From the NCBI GenBank assembly GCA_900545405.1, contig UQYT01000034.1:1-27476 (forward strand): a DNA stretch of 27,476 bases, written 5' to 3'. Positions 22,164 to 27,476 of the stretch are shown here, one piece after another. This stretch comes from an uncultured Eubacteriales bacterium. Lineage in GTDB: Bacteria > Bacillota > Clostridia > Oscillospirales > Oscillospiraceae. How positions within the stretch are numbered: position 1 is the stretch's first letter; the number at the start of each line of letters is the position of its first letter. The translations under genes and the position numbers were made by a program. The notes beneath the pieces were generated by a model. That model had not been told where the DNA came from. It did no database searches and saw only the letters and a program-made list of their open reading frames with translations.

Positions 22164-23918
22164 ATGGACGAGAAAAAATACACGTTTGAAAACAAGGAAT
22201 ACCGCGACACCTATCGCCACACGACGAGCCACATCCTCGCCCAGGCCGTGAAGCGCCTGTACCCGGAGAGCAAGCTCGCCATCGGCCCGTCCATAGATGA
22301 CGGCTTTTACTACGACATAGATTCCGACGTCACCTTCACGCCCGAGGTGCTCGAGAAGCTCGAGGCCGAGATGCGCAAGATCTGCAAGGAGAAGCTGCCC
22401 CTGGAGCGCTTCGAGCTGCCCCGCGACGAGGCCATAGCCTTCATGAAGGAGAAGGACGAGCCCTACAAGGTCGAGCTCATCGAGGACCTGCCCGCCGACG
22501 CGCACATCAGCTTTTACAGGCAGGGCGAGTTCACCGACCTCTGCGCCGGCCCCCACGTGGACAACACCGGACGCATCAAGGGCAACGCCATCAAGCTGAT
22601 GAACTGCACCGGCGCCTACTGGCGCGGCGACTCCAACCGCAAGATGCTCCAGAGAATTTACGGCACCTGTTTTCTCAAAAAGGAGGAACTTGATGCCTAC
22701 CTGACTCGTCTTGAAGAGGCGAAGAAGCGCGACCACCGCAAGCTCGGCCGCGAGCTGGGCCTCTTCATGATGAACGAGGCCGGCCCCGGCTTCCCCTTCT
22801 TCCTGCCCAAGGGCATGGTGCTGAAGAACACCCTCATCGACTACTGGCGCGAGGTGCACAAGAAGTACGGCTATGTCGAGGTCTCCACGCCCGTCATCCT
22901 CAACCGCGAGCTCTGGGAGCGCAGCGGCCACTGGGACCACTATAAGGACAACATGTACACCACCGTCATCGACGGCGAGGACTACGCCATTAAGCCCATG
23001 AACTGCCCCGGCGGCATGCTCGTCTACGAGAGCGAGCCCCACTCCTACCGCGACCTGCCCCTGCGCGTGGGCGAGCTGGGCCTTGTCCACCGCCACGAGC
23101 TCTCCGGCGCGCTGCACGGACTCTTCCGCGTCCGCTGCTTCACTCAGGACGACGCGCACATCTTCATGACCCCCGAGCAGATGAAGGACGAGATAAAGGG
23201 CGTCGTCAGGCTCTTTGACGAGGTCTACTCCACCTTCGGCCTGAAGTACGAGATAGAGCTCTCCACCATGCCGGAGGACCACATCGGCACCGTGGAGCAG
23301 TGGGAGCACAACCAGGACATCCTCAAGGAAGCCATCACCGAGATGGGCAAGGACTTCACCATAAACGAGGGCGACGGCGCCTTCTACGGCCCGAAGCTGG
23401 ACTTCCACCTCGCCGACTCCATAGGCAGGACCTGGCAGTGCGGCACCATCCAGCTCGACAGCCAGCTGCCCGAGCGCTTCGAGCTCGAGTACGTGGGCGA
23501 GGACGGCGCGAAGCACCGCCCGATCATGATCCACCGCGTCGTGCTCGGCTCCATAGAGCGCTTCATCGGCGTCATCACGGAGCACTTTGCCGGCGCCTTC
23601 CCCGTGTGGCTGGCCCCCGTGCAGGTCAATGTCATGACCATAACCGACCGCAGCCGCGACTGGGCCCTCGAGGTCGCAAAGCGCCTGGAGGCCGCCGGCG
23701 TGCGCGTCGAGACCGACCTGCGCAATGAGAAGATAGGTTACAAAATCCGCGAGGCGCAGAGCCTTAAGATCCCCTATATGCTCGTGCTCGGCGACAAGGA
23801 AGCCGAGGCGGGCACCGTCTCCGTGCGCACCCGCGCCGGCGGAGACAAGGGCGCAATGCCGCTCGACGAGTTCACGGCGGAGATTCTGGAGCAGATAAAG
23901 GCGCGCAGTCTCGACTAA
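22164..23918 (+). CDS. thrS: Threonyl-tRNA synthetase without the N-terminal TGS domain
   Basis: ThrRS charges tRNA(Thr). The 584-residue product begins directly in the editing domain (HTTSHILAQAVKRLY at about 18-32; later LCAGPHVDNTG). It lacks the ~60-residue N-terminal TGS domain of the usual ~640-residue enzyme. Editing histidines and the cysteine are present, so proofreading of serine should work. The class II core contains the motif 2 region RVRCFTQDDAHIF, MNCPGGM with the zinc-binding cysteine, MIHRVVLGSIERFIG, and a C-terminal anticodon-binding domain (about 480-584). The start is fixed by AGGAGG 7 nt upstream, immediately after the T-box terminator. It has no adjacent infC, rpmI or rplT genes. 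Confidence 0.96.
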   Translation: MDEKKYTFENKEYRDTYRHTTSHILAQAVKRLYPESKLAIGPSIDDGFYYDIDSDVTFTPEVLEKLEAEMRKICKEKLPLERFELPRDEAIAFMKEKDEPYKVELIEDLPADAHISFYRQGEFTDLCAGPHVDNTGRIKGNAIKLMNCTGAYWRGDSNRKMLQRIYGTCFLKKEELDAYLTRLEEAKKRDHRKLGRELGLFMMNEAGPGFPFFLPKGMVLKNTLIDYWREVHKKYGYVEVSTPVILNRELWERSGHWDHYKDNMYTTVIDGEDYAIKPMNCPGGMLVYESEPHSYRDLPLRVGELGLVHRHELSGALHGLFRVRCFTQDDAHIFMTPEQMKDEIKGVVRLFDEVYSTFGLKYEIELSTMPEDHIGTVEQWEHNQDILKEAITEMGKDFTINEGDGAFYGPKLDFHLADSIGRTWQCGTIQLDSQLPERFELEYVGEDGAKHRPIMIHRVVLGSIERFIGVITEHFAGAFPVWLAPVQVNVMTITDRSRDWALEVAKRLEAAGVRVETDLRNEKIGYKIREAQSLKIPYMLVLGDKEAEAGTVSVRTRAGGDKGAMPLDEFTAEILEQIKARSLD

Positions 23919-23940
23919 GTTGAAAGGACTGGTAAACGGA

Positions 23941-24564
23941 ATGAAGAAATACCTTTGCATACTGCTTGCGTTCGCGCTGGTGCTGACGCTGGCGGCCTGC
24001 GGCGGCGACCCCAGCTCTGACCTGCCCGACCCCGACGTGGAGGACACCGGCGAGGTCAGCGACGGCGCCACGCCCACGGACCTGGACGCCCCGACCGCGG
24101 AGCCGACCCCGACTCCCGTGCCGGAGGACATCACCACGCTCAAGGTCTGCGGCATCTCCGTCATCAAGAACGGCCAGCTCACGAACCTTGCGTACAAGGG
24201 CGTGAAGTATGAAAACGGCGTGCTCACGCTCGACGCGGCCGTGCTGGATTCCGGCACGACCTCGGACATCCTCATAGAGTTCTACGGCGGCGATCTCGTC
24301 ATCGGCGTCACCGGCGAGTGCGTGTTCACGTCCTCCGGTGTGCCCGCCGTCAAGGGCGACGGCAGCGTCACCATCCAGGGCGAGGGCAGCCTCTCCATAA
24401 CCAGCACCGAATCGGCGGCCATCAGCGTAGAGGGCGGCGTCACCGTCTCCTGCGCGCTCAACGTCACCGGCGCGCCCGCCGTTGAGAGCACCGGCGTCAC
24501 CGCCGGCGAGGGCTTCAGCCTCTCCGAGAACAGCGAGACCAGCCTTGTCGCGGCAGCGGCCTGA
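23941..24564 (+). CDS. Small lipoprotein, possible beta-rich surface protein
   Basis: The 207-residue product starts with a lipoprotein signal peptide (MKKYLCILLAFALVLTLAAC, lipobox Cys20). An acidic Pro/Thr-rich spacer follows (about 21-62). The rest is a globular region of short alternating beta-like units rich in Gly, Ser, Thr and Val (for example GDGSVTIQGEGSLSIT). The pattern recalls single-stranded beta-helix 'carbohydrate-binding domain' proteins of Clostridia, but this is only a resemblance. It is probably anchored on the outer face of the membrane. The start at 23941 fits the signal peptide. TTG 23920 would add seven residues. AAAGGA lies 12 nt upstream, a long spacing. The gene follows thrS by 22 bp and may be co-transcribed with it. 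Confidence 0.75.
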   Translation: MKKYLCILLAFALVLTLAACGGDPSSDLPDPDVEDTGEVSDGATPTDLDAPTAEPTPTPVPEDITTLKVCGISVIKNGQLTNLAYKGVKYENGVLTLDAAVLDSGTTSDILIEFYGGDLVIGVTGECVFTSSGVPAVKGDGSVTIQGEGSLSITSTESAAISVEGGVTVSCALNVTGAPAVESTGVTAGEGFSLSENSETSLVAAAA

Positions 24565-24572
24565 CATATTTT
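24545..24572 (+). promoter_or_regulatory. Weak candidate promoter of the SleB-like gene
   Basis: TTGTCG (24545-24550) and TATTTT (24567-24572) are 16 bp apart, overlapping the lipoprotein stop codon. Each hexamer has two mismatches. If used, the leader would consist almost entirely of the following hairpin. Confidence 0.3.
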
Positions 24573-24590
24573 ATCAAGAATAAAGCAGCC

Positions 24591-24630
24591 CGCCCCTTCG
24601 TATTCTAAACTGCGAGGGGGCGAGTTTTTT
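24591..24630 (+). terminator. Terminator whose 3' arm holds the next gene's ribosome binding site
   Basis: A 10-bp stem CGCCCCTTCG (24591-24600) / CGAGGGGGCG (24613-24622, one wobble) is followed by AG and T6. It looks like an intrinsic terminator for the lipoprotein gene. The only purine-rich ribosome site for the gene starting at 24633, GAGGGGGCGAG, is part of the 3' arm and its flank. Confidence 0.8.
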
Positions 24631-24632
24631 AC

Positions 24633-25310
24633 ATGTACAACAGAAGAAAGCTGATACTTGCGCTTACCGTAATATTCACGCTCAATATAATGATAATAGC
24701 CCTGGCCCAGCGCGCGGACGCCGTGACCTATGCCAAGGGCTCCAGCGGCGAGACCGTGCGGGAGATACAGCAGCTGCTGCTCGACTGGGGCTACTACTCC
24801 GGCGAGGTTGACGGCATATTCGGCAGCCGGACCGAGGACGCGGTGGAGTACTTCCAGCGGAAGAACGGCCTGACCGTGGACGGCAAGGTCGGCCCCGCGA
24901 CGCTCGAGGCCCTGGGAATCTCCGGAGACGGGACAAGCTCCGCCTCGGGCGGCCAGGAGTCCGGAGAGCTCGCGCTGCTGGCGCGGCTCATCTCGGCCGA
25001 GGCGAGGGGCGAGCCCTATGCCGGCCAGGTCGCGGTCGGCGCCGTCGTGCTCAACCGGGTGGAGCACCCGTCCTTCCCGAACACGATATCCGAGGTCATC
25101 TTCCAGCCCGGCGCCTTCAGCTGCATGCTGGACGGCCAGTGGGACGAGCCCGTGGCAGACAGCGCCTATCAGGCCGCCCGCGACGCCCTCGCCGGAGCCG
25201 ACCCCTCCGGCGGCGCCATCTACTACTTCAACCCGGTCACGGCCACCAACGCCTGGATCTGGTCCAGGCCGGAGATAATAACCATAGGCAAACACCGCTT
25301 CTGTGCCTGA
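24633..25310 (+). CDS. SleB-like cell-wall hydrolase with peptidoglycan-binding domain
   Basis: This 225-residue exported protein has a signal peptide or anchor (about 6-30, ending AQRADA). A peptidoglycan-binding type 1 domain comes next (about 35-95, VREIQQLLLDWGYYSGEVDG, then KVGPATLEALG). A C-terminal SleB/hydrolase-2 domain follows (about 112-225), with the catalytic Glu123 in LISAEARGE, then VGAVVLNRV and AIYYFNP. SleB family members are lytic transglycosylases acting on spore cortex during germination. Close relatives such as CwlJ-type and vegetative hydrolases also exist, so a spore role is likely but not proven. The short length is normal for SleB in Clostridia. The gene directly follows a terminator hairpin that overlaps its ribosome site. 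Confidence 0.88.
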   Translation: MYNRRKLILALTVIFTLNIMIIALAQRADAVTYAKGSSGETVREIQQLLLDWGYYSGEVDGIFGSRTEDAVEYFQRKNGLTVDGKVGPATLEALGISGDGTSSASGGQESGELALLARLISAEARGEPYAGQVAVGAVVLNRVEHPSFPNTISEVIFQPGAFSCMLDGQWDEPVADSAYQAARDALAGADPSGGAIYYFNPVTATNAWIWSRPEIITIGKHRFCA

Positions 25311-25318
25311 TGCAGCTG

Positions 25319-25349
25319 CGCCGCGCCACTTGCAATGAGTGGCGCGGCG
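25319..25349 (+). terminator. Perfect 12-bp hairpin after the SleB-like gene
   Basis: CGCCGCGCCACT (25319-25330) pairs perfectly with AGTGGCGCGGCG (25338-25349) around a 7-nt loop, 9 bp after the stop codon. The T run is poor (TTGTATAATGTT), so termination may be partial. The loop and stem edge contain the -35 element of the next promoter. Confidence 0.65.
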
Positions 25350-25358
25350 TTGTATAAT
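25330..25358 (+). promoter_or_regulatory. Promoter of the zinc-ribbon gene
   Basis: TTGCAA (25330-25335) and an exact TATAAT (25353-25358) are separated by 17 bp. The -35 lies in the loop of the preceding hairpin. The start of transcription would be near 25365, about 30 nt before the gene. Confidence 0.75.
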
Positions 25359-25396
25359 GTTAAATCACAAAAGAAAAACCGTGTGGGTGATGGATG

Positions 25397-25951
25397 ATGA
25401 GCTACTGCAGAAACTGCGGCGCCTATGTCCCGGACTGGGCTGAGAACTGCCCGGCCTGCGACACGCCCGTAAAGCAGACGGCACAGCCGAAAAAGGAGAA
25501 AAAGCCCCCGAAAACCGCCAAAACGGCCTCGGCAGGCGCCCAGACCCGGCGCGAGGAGCCGAAATACGAGCGGCGCGAGACGGCGCACCGCGACGGCGGC
25601 ACATATACATACGACGGCAGCCGCCGCGACAAGTACGCCGAGAGCTACGACGCCGACGTGCGAGAGAACCAGAGCCTCGGCTACCTCTGCTACCTCGGCC
25701 CGCTGCTGATAATACCCCTGCTGGTCAGGCCGAAATCGCGCTTTCTGCGCTACCACTGCAACCAGGGCCTGCTGCTGCTCATAGCCGCCGTGCTGGTCAG
25801 CATCTTCGACGGCCTGCCCGGGATAGGCTGGCTGATAGGCATCGCGGGCAGCATCGCGGCGCTGATCTGGCTCGTACAGGGAATGCTGAACGTCAACCGG
25901 GGCGTGAGACGCCCCCTGCCGCTGATAGGCGATATAACTATTTTGAAGTGA
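25397..25951 (+). CDS. Zinc-ribbon membrane protein
   Basis: This 184-residue protein starts with a short zinc ribbon, CRNCG and CPACD (two CxxC pairs about 16 residues apart). A lysine/proline-rich and then charged linker follows (about 28-85). The C-terminal region has two to three membrane segments (LGYLCYLGPLLIIPLLV, LLLLIAAVLVSIFDG, IAGSIAALIWLVQG). The membrane part, with FLRYHCNQG between helices, resembles the DUF4870/YtxH-like group of small integral membrane proteins, whose function is unknown. A sensory or scaffold role is only a guess. Start 25397 has GGTGAT 5 nt upstream. ATG 25394 is an equal alternative except for spacing. The FAH-family gene follows 10 bp later in the same transcript. 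Confidence 0.75.
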   Translation: MSYCRNCGAYVPDWAENCPACDTPVKQTAQPKKEKKPPKTAKTASAGAQTRREEPKYERRETAHRDGGTYTYDGSRRDKYAESYDADVRENQSLGYLCYLGPLLIIPLLVRPKSRFLRYHCNQGLLLLIAAVLVSIFDGLPGIGWLIGIAGSIAALIWLVQGMLNVNRGVRRPLPLIGDITILK

Positions 25952-25961
25952 GGTAAATGCT

Positions 25962-26810
25962 ATGAAACTCCTGACCTGTGAATATAATGGCCGCACCTTC
26001 GCCGCCGTGAGCGACGGAAAAATGGTCTACGAGGCCGCGCCCGACATGTACGCCCTCATCAAGGCCCTCGACGGCAAGCTCCCCGGCGCGGACATGCTCC
26101 GCGGCGAGGGGATAGCCCTCGACCAGGTCCGCCTGCTCGCCCCCATTCCGGAGCCGCACCAGGACGTCGTCTGCCTGGGCATGAACTATATCGACCACAG
26201 CGCCGAGGCTGAGCGCTGGGGCAAGGAGGACTTCGTCAAGAACGCGGGCAAGGCCGTGTACTTCTCCAAGCGCGCGGCGTATATCGTCGGCCCCGGCGGG
26301 GAGATAGACCCGCACTTCGACATCGTGGACGGCCTCGACTATGAGGCCGAGCTCGCCGTTGTGCTCGGCAAGGACGCATACAGGGTATCCAAAGACGAGG
26401 CCTTCGACTACGTCCTCGGCTACAGCGTGCTCAACGATGTCTCCGCGCGCAACCTCCAGAAGGAGCACAAGCAGTTCTACTTCGGCAAGAGTCTGGACAC
26501 CCATACCACCATGGGGCCCTGGATCGTCACGCGCGACGAGCTGCCCGGCGCGCCGGAGCTGGACATCCGCTGCTACATAAACGGCGAGAAGCGCCAGGAC
26601 AGCAACACCCGCTATATGATCTTCGGCGTCGCCGAGGTCATCTCGGAGCTCTCCCAGGGCATGACCCTCAAGGCGGGCACCATCATAGCCATGGGCACCC
26701 CCGCCGGCGTCGGCATGGGCTTTGACCCGCCCAAGTACCTCGCCTGCGGCGACGTCGTCCGCTGCGAGATCGACGGCATAGGAGTCCTTGAAAACCGCGT
26801 AAAAAAATAA
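25962..26810 (+). CDS. Fumarylacetoacetate hydrolase (FAH) family protein
   Basis: This 282-residue cytosolic enzyme belongs to the FAH superfamily, which performs metal-dependent C-C bond hydrolysis, hydration or decarboxylation of 2-oxo acids. The family signature is complete: CLGMNYIDH, the metal-binding acidic residues in DYEAELAVVLGK, then YSVLNDVSARN, FGKSLDTHTTMGPW and GTPAGVGMGF. A short N-terminal domain (about 1-65) precedes it. The substrate is not predictable, since the family covers acylpyruvases, oxaloacetate decarboxylases and catabolic hydratases, and no pathway genes are adjacent. GAGGT precedes the ATG. Its last codons (Lys-Lys-stop) lie in the first A-tract of the rRNA upstream element. 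Confidence 0.9.
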   Translation: MKLLTCEYNGRTFAAVSDGKMVYEAAPDMYALIKALDGKLPGADMLRGEGIALDQVRLLAPIPEPHQDVVCLGMNYIDHSAEAERWGKEDFVKNAGKAVYFSKRAAYIVGPGGEIDPHFDIVDGLDYEAELAVVLGKDAYRVSKDEAFDYVLGYSVLNDVSARNLQKEHKQFYFGKSLDTHTTMGPWIVTRDELPGAPELDIRCYINGEKRQDSNTRYMIFGVAEVISELSQGMTLKAGTIIAMGTPAGVGMGFDPPKYLACGDVVRCEIDGIGVLENRVKK

Positions 26811-26862
26811 GTCAAAAAAATCGAAAAAAAGACTTGACATGCGCGAATCAAAATGCTATATT
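26801..26862 (+). promoter_or_regulatory. rRNA promoter with UP element
   Basis: A perfect TTGACA (26834-26839) is 17 bp from TATATT (26857-26862). Three A7 tracts at 26801-26807, 26814-26820 and 26824-26830, spaced 13 and 10 bp, lie directly upstream, as in UP elements that bind the RNA polymerase alpha subunits and bend DNA. The first tract overlaps the end of the FAH-family gene. Confidence 0.88.
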
Positions 26863-26869
26863 AGCAAAG

Positions 26870-27079
26870 CACCTCACCGAGAGCGCCAAACAAAAGCTCA
26901 GCGGTGAGCGCGCAGAGTGCACCTTGTAAATTAAACAATGTAAGCAAAAGCTTATGCAAATAAGCACCAGAGAAGGGACTTCTGGATGCGGTCTGAAAAG
27001 ACCGCAGACAATTCTTTTGAATTAGCTGAGATTAAATCAGCTCAATAAGATTTTAACTGCGGAAGCAGCTAAGATACCA
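26870..27079 (+). ncRNA. Transcribed 16S rRNA leader
   Basis: This 5' external spacer contains several hairpins. CTCACCG/CGGTGAG with inner GAGC/GCTC lies at 26873-26908, CCAGA/TCTGG lies around 26968-26984, GCGGTCT-gaaa-AGACCGC at 26988-27005 and AGCTGA/TCAGCT at 27024-27042. Such structures take part in antitermination and RNase III processing, with a 3' partner outside the window. No open reading frame is present. Confidence 0.7.

Positions 27080-27476
<397 letters not shown>

Noticed and set aside
22149..24275. 708-codon minus-strand frame opposite thrS
   Set aside because: It is antisense to a complete thrS and runs through the lipoprotein gene. It has no recognisable domain and no ribosome site.

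Overview
The window reads as chromosomal core DNA from a GC-rich member of the class Clostridia, most likely family Oscillospiraceae (Ruminococcaceae/Clostridium cluster IV). The evidence is a 16S rRNA 5' end of that type at the right edge, AGGAGG-type ribosome binding sites, a threonine T-box leader, a SleB-type cell-wall hydrolase, candidate Spo0A boxes and Firmicute gene orders (gdpP-rplI-dnaB; tilS-hpt-ftsH). GC is well above 60% by eye. No phage, transposase, CRISPR array or tRNA gene was seen.

Layout. (1) 1-225: non-coding, with short inverted repeats and a terminator. (2) 225-4899, minus strand: carA-carB (carbamoyl phosphate synthase, with an 8-nt gene overlap) followed by a small YbjQ-family gene with its own promoter. 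(3) 4900-5303: divergent regulatory region. (4) 5304-6581: a processive membrane glycosyltransferase, convergent with gap (GAPDH, minus). (5) 7709-8006: divergent region with the gap promoter and a promoter preceded by three TTCGAC repeats exactly 10 bp apart. Two of the repeats match the Spo0A box perfectly. It drives an orphan histidine-kinase-like gene followed 12 bp later by rqcP. (6) 9450-9944: a flavodoxin-like gene, convergent with a sugar-phosphate nucleotidyltransferase (minus). (7) 11144-19892: a long plus-strand gene train, tandem-GNAT acetyltransferase, gdpP, rplI, dnaB, tilS, hpt, ftsH, closed by a bidirectional terminator shared with a minus-strand XRE/membrane regulator. (8) 20707-21801: ychF. 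(9) 21871-23918: promoter, T-box and thrS, then a small lipoprotein and a SleB-like hydrolase. (10) 25397-26810: a zinc-ribbon membrane protein and an FAH-family enzyme. (11) 26801-27476: UP element, promoter, leader and 5' part of a 16S rRNA gene.

Most genes are housekeeping: pyrimidine/arginine precursor supply, glycolysis, c-di-AMP turnover, replication, tRNA modification and charging, purine salvage, membrane proteolysis and ribosome rescue. The best candidates for something undescribed are: the kinase-like protein that keeps its ATP-binding boxes but has proline at the phospho-acceptor histidine position, behind tandem Spo0A-type boxes and upstream of rqcP; a GAPDH that has lost the usual NAD-selecting residues; a nucleotidyltransferase carrying what looks like only the last domain of a phosphomannomutase; and several regulatory hairpins overlapping ribosome binding sites or promoter elements.

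All promoter, terminator and start-site calls are by-eye motif matches. Protein identities rest on recognised family motifs, not on searches.
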